The translations under genes and the position numbers were made by a program. Positions 5,962-12,306 of a DNA stretch of 20,293 nt are shown here, in pieces (the stretch's first letter is position 1; each line of letters starts with the position of its first letter). The stretch comes from a virus: positions 1 to 20,293 of the IMG/VR virus record IMGVR_UViG_3300042881_001402. One strand, written 5' to 3'. A model generated the notes under the pieces. That model had not been told where the DNA came from and made no database searches. It was given only the letters and a program-made list of their open reading frames with translations.

Positions 5962-8426
5962 TAGATACTCAAATTTGTTCTAGTAATTGTTGAACCTGAT
6001 TGTTGCAATGCAAGAAGTTGGTTGCGAATTACGGCAACCAAATCGCCTTCGCTGATAACGCTGCCGCCAACATTTATCGTGATGTTTTGACCACCCATTG
6101 AATCCATTTTTGAAAGTGGGATTACCGCTTCAGGGCCAGCCTCACCAATTAGAGAAAGAGTTGGTGAAGTTACAATGCCGCCTGTTGCTAATGGGAGAAC
6201 GGTTCCGCGTGGTGGCACAAAGACAGGGTCATTATCGCCACCTAGCGGTGGGATTATAGGCAACAATTCAGGTGGAATAACTGGCAATTGTGGAATGACA
6301 GGCGGTTTGATAACTATTGAATTGGCATCGGCTGCTGCTGCTACATAAGCAGATAAAGCTCCTGATGCTGAAATCCAACCAATTGAAGCGGCATCTGAAC
6401 CTGCTGTGATGCTTGGGTCATAAGTAAAGGTGCCTTCGGAAATTTCTTTGTAGGCTTCAACGCTACCGTAAGCCAAAAGCCAAGCGCCTTCAGCTTCAAC
6501 AGGGGCAGCAAATATGCTTGGGTCATAACCAAATTCTTCAAGAATCTTGGCAAGATATTTTTCAACCTCGACTTTAGTCATTCCCCATTGATCGCCAAGA
6601 TTTGTAATTTCACTTACATCAATTTTTCCATCATCTGCTGCCGCAAATGCTAGTGCATAATCTTTAACTTGTTTTTCGGTTAAATTCCATTTGCCTTGAA
6701 GATTGACAATTTCGTCAGGAGATAATGTGCCATCATTTAGCGCGGTGAAGAAATCAAGATACTTTGCCGCTTCTTGATAAGTGATGCCCCAAGTTTCAGC
6801 TAAGAAAGCAACATCTGCGCCATCAACTTTTTTGTCACCAACTGAAATAATTGTTTGAACATAAAGTTGCGCGGCGCTAGTGGTAATTCCCCACTTGGCG
6901 GCAAGTAATTCAAACTCAGCAGGCGTGATCTTGGTGTCAGCAAGCGCGGTGAGAATGTCATTGTAACGCATTGCTGCTTCGGCAGCAGCGTTGTTTTGTT
7001 CAATTTCAAACTTGCGGGCATTAACAAAGGCAGCAAATCTTGCTTGTTCAGCAATTTGACCTTGTTTAATTAAGTTTAGGCGAGCCGCTTCAAGTTGGAT
7101 TGGGTCGGTTTCACTTGTTGGAGCTGCGCCACCAAGTTTTTTAATTGCTATCCGCAAAGCTAAGAGTGTTTTTTCTTCTTTGGTTAAATTCTTAGTATCA
7201 ACGCCAACTTTTTTCAAACCAATATCTAAACCTTTGAGTGATTTAGTGAAATCGGCAGTTGTGCCTTCCAAACCTTCAAATGAGAAATCTAAGCCTTTAG
7301 TTGATTGTTCAGCTTTGCTCATCTGATCGTTAATTAACTTCAGCGCCACCATTGCGCCGCCTACGGTTAAAGCAAAAGCGGCAACACCTGCGGCCGCGGC
7401 GGCAACTGAAATTCCACCTGTTGCTGCGGCAGTAGCGGCGGCTGCGCCAAGGGCGGCAGCTCGCATTAACTGAAAAGTTTTTATGATTGTTTGAAGAACT
7501 TTAACAAAAGCCATTGCTTTAGCGGCTGCAAAAATGCCAGTAAGAAGCACTCCAAGAGCAACGAACACTCCGCGATTTTTGGCAACAAAATCAAAAACTT
7601 TGAAAACTACAAAACCAAAACCAATAACGGCTTTGATGGCAGTTTGGAAAGCAGCAACTAATTTGCCGCCATTTTCTTCCATCCATTTTTGAACCGCAGG
7701 AATAACCTTTTGGGTTAGTAACTGAAAGAACTTTTCAACGGTTGGAAGTAAGGCATTTCCAAGAGTTTCTTTTGCTTCATCAAAAGCAATGCCAACACGC
7801 TTCATTCGATATTCAAATGTTGCTGCGCGAACTTCGGCTGAACCCTTAAATTGCTTGGCTAAAATATCAAGAACTTTGCCAAAGTCTTTGCTTTTTAATG
7901 TTGCTTCATCAATTTTCACGCCCATATTTCTTAGGGCTTTGAAATTGCCTTGATACGCTTTTTGAATCGCTGAAACTGCGCTATCAAGTGAAACTGTTGC
8001 ACCTGCTGAAAGGTCAAGGGCAACTGCAAGCAAACCTTGGGCTTGGGCTAAATCTCCAGTTATGCCAGCGAGTTTTGATAACGCCGGGCGAAGCTCTGTG
8101 TCGGCAACACCAAGGGCGCGCTGTAACCTGTCAATGTAAGCCTCTACTGAGGCAATTGCTTCATCGGTAGCGCCAACGGTATTGCGCAAAGAGTTGGCAA
8201 GAAGTGCCTGTGATTTTTGATCTTCAATGGCAGCTTTAACTGAATCAATGCCAATTTTAACCGCAAATGCTGCTGAAGCAGCAGCGGCGATACCAAAAGC
8301 CTTTGTTGCTTTCTTGGCAAAAGCATCAAAATCTTTGCCTAATTTGGTAATATCTTTTTGGGCTGCCTTTGAACCTTTGGCGCTGTATTCGCTGACAATC
8401 CGTGCGACTATTGCTCCAATTGCCAT
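5961..8426 (-). CDS. tape measure protein
   Basis: This 821-residue protein has the expected size, position and composition of a siphophage tape measure, which fixes tail length and is ejected with DNA. Residues 1-260 are alpha-helical with Ala/Lys-rich coiled coil (SKAAQKDITKLGKDFDAFAKKA) and a conserved tape-measure segment (FKALRNMGVKIDE, 162-174; AATFEYRMKRVGIAFDEAKETLGNALLP, 201-228). Hydrophobic stretches at about 268-300 and 323-366 are likely membrane-spanning. Residues 494-634 hold four 34-residue repeats (listed separately). A proline-rich segment (708-740) and the conserved TGGIVTSPTLSLIGEAGPEAVIPL (748-771) end the protein. At roughly 1.5 angstrom per residue the tail would be about 120 nm, a family rule of thumb rather than a measurement. 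No lytic domain is visible. Confidence 0.93.
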   Translation of the reverse strand: MAIGAIVARIVSEYSAKGSKAAQKDITKLGKDFDAFAKKATKAFGIAAAASAAFAVKIGIDSVKAAIEDQKSQALLANSLRNTVGATDEAIASVEAYIDRLQRALGVADTELRPALSKLAGITGDLAQAQGLLAVALDLSAGATVSLDSAVSAIQKAYQGNFKALRNMGVKIDEATLKSKDFGKVLDILAKQFKGSAEVRAATFEYRMKRVGIAFDEAKETLGNALLPTVEKFFQLLTQKVIPAVQKWMEENGGKLVAAFQTAIKAVIGFGFVVFKVFDFVAKNRGVFVALGVLLTGIFAAAKAMAFVKVLQTIIKTFQLMRAAALGAAAATAAATGGISVAAAAAGVAAFALTVGGAMVALKLINDQMSKAEQSTKGLDFSFEGLEGTTADFTKSLKGLDIGLKKVGVDTKNLTKEEKTLLALRIAIKKLGGAAPTSETDPIQLEAARLNLIKQGQIAEQARFAAFVNARKFEIEQNNAAAEAAMRYNDILTALADTKITPAEFELLAAKWGITTSAAQLYVQTIISVGDKKVDGADVAFLAETWGITYQEAAKYLDFFTALNDGTLSPDEIVNLQGKWNLTEKQVKDYALAFAAADDGKIDVSEITNLGDQWGMTKVEVEKYLAKILEEFGYDPSIFAAPVEAEGAWLLAYGSVEAYKEISEGTFTYDPSITAGSDAASIGWISASGALSAYVAAAADANSIVIKPPVIPQLPVIPPELLPIIPPLGGDNDPVFVPPRGTVLPLATGGIVTSPTLSLIGEAGPEAVIPLSKMDSMGGQNITINVGGSVISEGDLVAVIRNQLLALQQSGSTITRTNLSI
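6525..6947 (-). repeat. four 34-residue repeats in tape measure protein, EF-hand-like
   Basis: Within the tape measure, tryptophans fall at residues 512, 546, 580 and 614, exactly 34 apart, each in a 'W-[GN]-[IML]-T' core (KWGIT, TWGIT, KWNLT, QWGMT). Upstream of each is an acidic turn (ADTKITPAEF, GDKKVDGADV, NDGTLSPDEI, DDGKIDVSEI) that aligns with the second half of an EF-hand loop (D-G-x-I-D-x-x-E). The first-half aspartates of a canonical EF hand are missing, so calcium binding is uncertain. Confidence 0.85.
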
Positions 8427-8429
8427 TGT

Positions 8430-8987
8430 TTAGCCCTTCTTGTTTGTGTCTAAATGCTTTTGAAGTGTTGCTTTAGCATCATTAAAAGCACTTTCAATTT
8501 TATTTTCAATCTCAGTTTTGTTCTTATCAACTGCCCACCAAATAAGGCGTGAGGCTTTGCCAAACCAATTAAGGTTTTCAATAAAGCGACCACTACCGCC
8601 CAAACGCCCGCCAACTTCAAAGATGGCACCCGCCGCTGATTTATTGAGCAAGGCACCTGCTGAAGTTGTGTAATCAGCTCTAACCTTGCCCGCAGCGCGA
8701 GTTGAAACAATGCCTGTTTTAATCGCGCCGGTATCCCAAGCAGGCCAACCTTTGCCACCGCGAGAGGTCGCGCTTGGATTTGTTGGCTCAACTTTGCGCC
8801 ATCCGCGCATTGGTGTATCTGTCTGCGAACTGCCAATTTTATCAACTTTGTTGCGAGCTTCATCTCTTGCGCCGCGAAGTTCGCTTGAAATAACTTTGTT
8901 AAAGCCCTTGACGGCATCTTTATCAAATTCTTTTAATGCCGCCAAGGTTTCTTTAACACCAACCAAGATAATTGCTTCTTGAGCCAT
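8430..8987 (-). CDS. putative HK97 gp10-like tail protein
   Basis: This 185-residue protein begins in a TAATG overlap with the frameshifted chaperone's stop. The N-terminus (VGVKETLAALKEFDKDAVKGFNKVISSELRGARDEARNKV) has the helical pattern 'LxELxxALKxxxxxxxxxxxxxLxxxAxxxxxxA' of HK97 gp10-type tail completion proteins, and the C-terminus (GRFIENLNWFGKASRLIWWAVDKNKTEIENKI) matches the family's helical end. Such proteins usually join head and tail near the tail terminator gene, but here the gene sits between the tail chaperones and the tape measure, an unusual place that suggests relocation or a tail-internal role. No other function is visible. Confidence in the family is moderate; its role in this phage is uncertain. 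Confidence 0.55.
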   Translation of the reverse strand: MAQEAIILVGVKETLAALKEFDKDAVKGFNKVISSELRGARDEARNKVDKIGSSQTDTPMRGWRKVEPTNPSATSRGGKGWPAWDTGAIKTGIVSTRAAGKVRADYTTSAGALLNKSAAGAIFEVGGRLGGSGRFIENLNWFGKASRLIWWAVDKNKTEIENKIESAFNDAKATLQKHLDTNKKG

Positions 8988-9393
8988 TATTTACTCCGCG
9001 CTTTGTTGCGTTCTTTAATGTAGGCAACGATTGCTTCCAAGACACCATCAGGGGCATCTATCAAAGCCGTTGGAGATAAGCCCGACTCCACCGAAATTGC
9101 TGCTATTGAATAAGTCAGGCTATCTCGGTGGATTCGGAATTTGGGTCTGTAACAATCTCAACTGAAACTAATTCATCAAGAAAACCGTTACCAAATGGCT
9201 TCACAACTTTACCGCTTGCGGCAAGAGCTGCGTGTCCAAGGTAATAGATGTGTTCTAGTTTTTGTTCCTCGCTGAGTAGTTTCGCAAATCCCTTGCCAAA
9301 CTTTTGTTCGAATCCAACGATGATTCGGGGAGTCAGCGAAAAGACTCCCTCGAAACCATCGGTTGTTTTAACTTTGATCTGTAATCCATCCAT
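8987..9393 (-). CDS. tail assembly chaperone, short form plus -1 frameshift extension (G / GT type)
   Basis: The short product (9393-9115, 92 residues) resembles the actinophage/lambda-type tail assembly chaperone (TDGFEGVFSLTPRIIVGFEQKFGKGFAKLLSEEQKLEHIYYLGHAAL). Its stop is TGA at 9117-9115. In the -1 frame the reading continues as FRIHRDS, then LTYSIAAISVESGLSPTALI and EAIVAYIKERNKARSK up to TAA at 8987, the usual sequence of the second chaperone domain. The two parts joined give a fused chaperone needed to assemble the tail tube around the tape measure. A canonical slippery heptamer and downstream stem (listed separately) explain the fusion. The last base is shared with the next gene start (TAATG). 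Start ATG follows AAGGGGG with A-rich spacing. A minority fused form and a major short form are expected. Confidence 0.9.
9087..9145 (-). promoter_or_regulatory. programmed -1 ribosomal frameshift signal (CCCAAAT plus stem)
   Basis: On the coding strand C-CCA-AAT (9145-9139) fits X-XXY-YYZ in the zero frame. Six nucleotides downstream, TCCACCGA (9132-9125) pairs perfectly with TCGGTGGA (9094-9087), an 8-bp stem with a 30-nt loop. The zero-frame stop lies in the loop. Spacing and geometry are as expected for a -1 shift; the -1 frame continues to a plausible second chaperone domain. Confidence 0.9.
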
Positions 9394-9413
9394 TTATTTT
9401 CCCCCTTGTTTGA

Positions 9414-9824
9414 TTAGGATGTTGCTTTTGTGATTGCGCCTGAAATTGGCCAAGTAACTGAAGCGGTGGCAAGTTCGCCAACGCCACCGTTAAGTGGTGT
9501 CCATTCTGAGATTAAAACTGAGAATGTGTATGAAGGATTTGTTGGGCTTACTGCTCCATTGACAGGTTTGACAACGCAATTCACGGATGTTCCAAGCAAA
9601 GGATAAATTACTTGTTCAACGCTTGATGTTGCAAAATCCTGATGGAATTCAAAAGTCGCAGAATTATCAGCTAAGCCAGCAACACGCTTTTTTGCTGTAT
9701 CGCCAAAACTTGTGGTTTCAACGATGTCAAAGCTAGTTGAAAGACTTATGTTACTGATGTGGTCACTCAAATCTGAGTTTGTACCGAATACAACTTGTGC
9801 GTTTGTTAAGACTAATCTTGCCAT
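9414..9824 (-). CDS. major tail protein paralog 2
   Basis: This 136-residue protein (starting at ATG 9824, MARLVLTNAQVV) is a paralog of the gene just upstream: both begin MAR[IL]VLT[DN]A and both contain RVAGL-DNS, EFHQDFATS and IYPLLG. Their C-termini (SEWTPLNGGVGELATASVTW and on to the end) are identical except for the last residue. The fold expected is the beta-sandwich of siphophage tail tube proteins, assembled as hexamer rings. The start was chosen because the frame upstream of 9824 overlaps the paralog and lacks homology. It lies 1 nt after the previous stop (TAA-A-ATG) and depends on reinitiation. About two-thirds of residues match its partner by eye; the differing middle region probably sets surface or interface properties. 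Which of the two forms the bulk of the tube cannot be told. Confidence 0.85.
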   Translation of the reverse strand: MARLVLTNAQVVFGTNSDLSDHISNISLSTSFDIVETTSFGDTAKKRVAGLADNSATFEFHQDFATSSVEQVIYPLLGTSVNCVVKPVNGAVSPTNPSYTFSVLISEWTPLNGGVGELATASVTWPISGAITKATS

Positions 9825-9825
9825 T

Positions 9826-10233
9826 TTATGCGGTTGCCTTTGTGATCGCGCCTGAGATAGGCCAAGTAACGGATGCGGTTGCGAGTTCACCAACTCCACC
9901 GTTAAGTGGTGTCCATTCAGAAACAAGTGCTGTGAAAGAATATGAAGGTGATGTTGCACTTACGGTTGAAGTTGGTGATACCACTATTGTAGTGGTGCTT
10001 CCCAAAAGTGGGTAGATGGTTGCTTCAACATTTGAAGTTGCGAAGTCTTGGTGAAATTCTAAAGTCACGGAATTATCTTGCAAGCCGGCAACGCGGGTCT
10101 TTGCCGCTGTTGAAGCAAATGCTGATGTTTCAATGACATCATCTGATCTTGAAAGTGAAACTGAAGCAATATGATCGCTCAAATTGACTCCATTTACTGT
10201 CACCTTCGCATCTGTTAATACGATTCTTGCCAT
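9826..10233 (-). CDS. major tail protein paralog 1
   Basis: This 135-residue protein is the first of two tandem major tail tube proteins. It begins MARIVLTDAKVTVNGVNLSDH, and contains VAGLQDNSVTLEFHQDFATS and a C-terminal block ending ASVTWPISGAITKATA. The size and beta-rich composition fit siphophage tail tube subunits. It is followed after 1 nt by the second paralog, and by the tail assembly chaperones, the normal order around tail tube genes. Codons in the shared C-terminal block differ from those of the partner at many synonymous sites, so the duplication is old and the protein sequence is conserved by selection rather than by recent copying. Both are likely to be made; a mixed tube or a tip-specific copy are possibilities. 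Confidence 0.85.
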   Translation of the reverse strand: MARIVLTDAKVTVNGVNLSDHIASVSLSRSDDVIETSAFASTAAKTRVAGLQDNSVTLEFHQDFATSNVEATIYPLLGSTTTIVVSPTSTVSATSPSYSFTALVSEWTPLNGGVGELATASVTWPISGAITKATA

Positions 10234-10413
10234 TTATTTGGCTCCTTCTTGAGTTGTTACTGGCTTGATTGACGGTGTTGAATCTGACTTGATATGTAAA
10301 CCTTCAACAAGTGCTTCAATGTTCACACCTGCTTCAAGTAGTTCCTTTTCGGTGAGGGTGTCACCTTTGCTTTTTCCGCAAACCTCTAAATCTGAGGTTA
10401 CTGTGTAGCTCAT
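10234..10413 (-). CDS. small protein before major tail genes
   Basis: From ATG 10413 (AAGGAG with 6-nt A-rich spacing) this encodes 59 residues beginning MSYTVTSDLEVCGKSKGDTLTEKELLEAGVN. The longer frame upstream is ignored because the strong ribosome site points to this ATG. Similar small proteins ('xYxVTxxLEVxGKxxGDxV') often sit between the tail terminator and the major tail gene in actinophages; their function is unknown. It is soluble, with a mixed N-terminal strand pattern and a polar C-terminal tail (SDSTPSIKPVTTQEGAK). Confidence 0.72.
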   Translation of the reverse strand: MSYTVTSDLEVCGKSKGDTLTEKELLEAGVNIEALVEGLHIKSDSTPSIKPVTTQEGAK

Positions 10414-10423
10414 TTGTTTCTCC

Positions 10424-10822
10424 TTATCCCCAAATTGTGAGGCGGTAGCGGTACGATAAATAAAGATTGCCTTGCGAGTCATAAGTTCCTGATTCGGCGC
10501 TTAATACTCGCAAAGTTTGAACTGCGCCCCCTAGTGTGCGATCACCTTCAAGGGCGGCCTTAATTGAACCTGCACCCGAACCTGCCAAATAAGCATCTAA
10601 CTTATCTTGACCCGAACGGGCATCAAAGCGTTGCACGATCACATAAATATCAACATTGGCTTGGTCTAAACCTCGCGCATTGTCAATATCAAATGTGAAA
10701 TCTAATTGCCCCACGATTGCGCAGGGTGGCGTTGGCACCTCAGGGATTAAGTCAAAGGCGCGAAGCCCTGTAATGGTCTGTAAACGGGTTTTAAGCCCAT
10801 CTCTGACGGTGCTTACATTCAT
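10424..10822 (-). CDS. tail terminator / tail completion protein
   Basis: This 132-residue protein sits between the head-tail connector and the tail tube genes, the expected place of a tail terminator, which caps the tail tube and binds the head. The N-terminus (VSTVRDGLKTRLQTITGLRAFDLIPEVPTPPCAIVG) resembles the 'IRDGLAxRLxTIPGLRxxxxxPxxxxPPAAVV' start of actinophage tail terminator proteins, and the C-terminal half has 'GDRTLGGAVQTLRVLSAESG' and ends with a 'YLSYRYRLTIWG' strand typical of the family. It overlaps the previous gene by 4 nt (ATGA-type). The assignment is by pattern and position. Confidence 0.78.
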   Translation of the reverse strand: MNVSTVRDGLKTRLQTITGLRAFDLIPEVPTPPCAIVGQLDFTFDIDNARGLDQANVDIYVIVQRFDARSGQDKLDAYLAGSGAGSIKAALEGDRTLGGAVQTLRVLSAESGTYDSQGNLYLSYRYRLTIWG

Positions 10823-11427
10823 TTGGCAATCCCATTTTGCTTGCGGAATGGGCGAACAAGTGCCTCAACATCGGCATCTAATTTAGCTGAAAGTCGAACG
10901 GTGCCAAGGTCGGGGGTTCCCGCTATTCCAAACGGTGATTGACGGCGAACAAAGAGGCGAGAAGCCTGAATCAAGGTTGCCATATTGATCTCCGCAGGTG
11001 TAGCTGACCATCCCCAAACGCCTTGAACGCGAACTGCTTGAGGTAAGAAGTAGGGGAAAACATAACTTCCAACCGCCAAAATGCGTGAGTAAGGCCAACC
11101 TCGGCGGGGATTGTTGATTGGTTCGGTCAAGAAATCTGCTGTTGTCCAAACGCTTTGATAAGTTTGGTTGAAATTGTCATCAGTTGCAATTTGGCTAATG
11201 CTGACAAAATCATCAACGGGCAAAATGTAAGCATCTTCGGGTGTGTAGTAACGATAAACAGGCGCTTGAGTTGTTCCATCTTTGTAAAAGAATCGCCCTG
11301 TGTAATCGTCAATCATTCGACTTGCTGAGGTAACAGCAGCCTCAAGCGGGGTGTCATCAACTGAGTCGGTAATGGCAAGAGATGCCTTTAACTCGGCTAG
11401 GGTGCAGTACCCGTTAGTTATTGCCAC
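10819..11427 (-). CDS. head-tail connector protein
   Basis: This 202-residue protein probably starts at GTG 11427 (MAITNGYCTLAELKASLAI). The pattern 'NGYCTLAELKASLxI...DTPLExAVTSASRMIDDYTGR' is the usual N-terminus of HK97 gp6-like head-tail connector/adaptor proteins that bind beneath the portal. The middle 'YYTPEDAYILPVDDFVSISQIATD' and 'AVRVQGVWGW' and the C-terminal 'VEALVRPFRKQNG' are also typical. It overlaps the small upstream ORF by 14 nt, suggesting translational coupling; no clear ribosome site is seen before the GTG. It is followed by the tail terminator with a 4-nt overlap. Confidence 0.82.
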   Translation of the reverse strand: MAITNGYCTLAELKASLAITDSVDDTPLEAAVTSASRMIDDYTGRFFYKDGTTQAPVYRYYTPEDAYILPVDDFVSISQIATDDNFNQTYQSVWTTADFLTEPINNPRRGWPYSRILAVGSYVFPYFLPQAVRVQGVWGWSATPAEINMATLIQASRLFVRRQSPFGIAGTPDLGTVRLSAKLDADVEALVRPFRKQNGIAK

Positions 11428-11539
11428 GAATGATTCTCTTTTCTGCTTTAGGCAGCATCGCCCTTTCTAAATCAGGGGCAGCCGTTGCGGTTTCTTTTGG
11501 CTTGCGAGCTAATCGCAAAATTCTTTTCAATCTTTCCAT
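11414..11539 (-). CDS. 41-residue basic ORF between glycosyltransferase and connector
   Basis: A small ATG-started frame (MERLKRILRLARKPKETATA..., ending AEKRIIRGNN) sits between two genes and overlaps both: 13 nt with the end of the glycosyltransferase and 14 nt with the start of the connector. Without it there would be a 100-nt gap, large for this operon. It is strongly basic (many Arg/Lys) and amphipathic at its N-terminus. No ribosome site is obvious, so reinitiation from the preceding stop is assumed. The function is unknown; nucleic-acid or capsid binding is conceivable. Confidence 0.55.
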   Translation of the reverse strand: MERLKRILRLARKPKETATAAPDLERAMLPKAEKRIIRGNN

Positions 11540-12210
11540 AATTGGTGGTGCCGTTCATCTAACCAATAAGACTTTTGATGCGGCAAAATTGCTCCCGTGT
11601 TTACATAAATTGGGAAACCTAGCGCTCTAATTCTACGGCAAAAAAGTAAATCTTCACCAATCCAATTTCCATCAACAGGGCCATCCCAAAACCAACACCA
11701 ATCAGGGCCTTGGTTTTTGTCTGCGGTTTCACGCATTTTTTCTAACACGCTGCGGTGGATAAGTAAGCAACCTGTTCCCGCAGCATCAATTTCAAAAACT
11801 GAATTCTTATCGTACTTATACAAAGGCAAAAAGCCTTCGGGTGCATCTTGGAAGATAGCAGGCACCGGTTTTGGATACGGTGCGCCCTCAATTCCAAATC
11901 CTGCAAAAACTAAACCTGCTACAACAGGGCGTTCTTTATCGTGAGCAGTTTCAAGCAACTTATCAAATGCCTCAAGTGATAACTGTTCATCGCTATCAAT
12001 TAGCAATAACCAATCAGACTTTGTGCCATCTAAGAATTGTTTTACAACTCGGTTGCGTTGTTTTGATAATAACCCTGAACCCTTAACGCGAACAAATGGG
12101 CCAAGTCTTGCTGACCTTGCCTGCGCTAATTGAATGAGGCGATAAGCAAAAGCACCATTGACGGTGCCAGGGTCGCAACTACCGATTGAAACTTTGTGAG
12201 CTGACTTCAT
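11527..12210 (-). CDS. GT-A fold glycosyltransferase
   Basis: This 227-residue protein matches short GT-A glycosyltransferases seen in phages: a nucleotide-binding start (KVSIGSCDPGTVNGAFAYRL), 'SKQRNRVVKQFLDGTKSDWLLLIDSDEQL' with the metal-binding DxD motif DSD at 72-74, the acceptor-site segment AAGTGCLLIHRSVLEKM (143-159), 'WIGEDLLFCRR' (183-193) with an acidic pair near the catalytic base position, and His211 that could complete metal binding. It would transfer a sugar from a nucleotide sugar to an acceptor. Its place directly after the major capsid gene suggests it modifies the capsid or tail, as shown for glycosylated actinophage virions; this is inference. The ATG follows GGGGGA whose Gs form the loop of a small hairpin. 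The donor and acceptor are unknown. Confidence 0.83.
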   Translation of the reverse strand: MKSAHKVSIGSCDPGTVNGAFAYRLIQLAQARSARLGPFVRVKGSGLLSKQRNRVVKQFLDGTKSDWLLLIDSDEQLSLEAFDKLLETAHDKERPVVAGLVFAGFGIEGAPYPKPVPAIFQDAPEGFLPLYKYDKNSVFEIDAAGTGCLLIHRSVLEKMRETADKNQGPDWCWFWDGPVDGNWIGEDLLFCRRIRALGFPIYVNTGAILPHQKSYWLDERHHQLWKD

Positions 12211-12226
12211 AGATTCCCCCGAATCT
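12211..12226 (-). promoter_or_regulatory. ribosome-site hairpin before glycosyltransferase
   Basis: On the coding strand AGATTC-GGGG-GAATCT (12226-12211) is a 6-bp stem with the G-rich ribosome site in its loop and stem edge, ending immediately before the ATG at 12210. Folding could modulate glycosyltransferase translation. Confidence 0.5.
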
Positions 12227-12236
12227 GTTTTGGGAA

Positions 12237-12278
12237 GTGTTGAGAGGGTAAGTCGGGGGAGTCTTACCCTCTCAACAC
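12237..12278 (-). terminator. strong hairpin after capsid gene (16-bp perfect stem)
   Basis: GTGTTGAGAGGGTAAG (12237-12252) and its exact reverse complement (12263-12278) form a perfect 16-bp stem around a 10-nt loop, in the 86-nt gap after the capsid stop. No U-tract follows in the direction of transcription, so it may be a leaky (U-less) terminator, an RNA processing site, or a 3'-stabiliser that sets high capsid mRNA relative to downstream genes. Confidence 0.7.
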
Positions 12279-12286
12279 AATCAAGA

Positions 12287-12306
12287 AACCTTCAAATTAG
12301 AAGGTT
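12287..12306 (-). other. hairpin spanning capsid stop codon
   Basis: AACCTTC (12306-12300 on the coding strand) pairs with GAAGGTT (12293-12287) around a 6-nt loop that begins with the TAA stop of the capsid gene. It precedes the longer 16-bp hairpin by 8 nt and probably acts with it. Confidence 0.55.

Noticed and set aside
6525-6947. True calcium-binding EF-hands in the tape measure
   Set aside because: The first-half acidic ligands (loop positions 1 and 3) are absent in all four repeats, so only resemblance is claimed.
9825-9959. 45-residue N-terminal extension of the second major tail protein
   Set aside because: The region reads the first paralog out of frame and lacks similarity to the family; ATG 9824 aligns exactly with the paralog's start.
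10414-10482. Longer start for the 59-residue protein
   Set aside because: A strong AAGGAG sits before ATG 10413, and the upstream part lies within the tail terminator gene.
12237-12278. Classical intrinsic terminator after the capsid gene
   Set aside because: The stem is strong but no U-tract follows, and downstream head-tail genes need transcription; it is kept as a leaky terminator or stability element.
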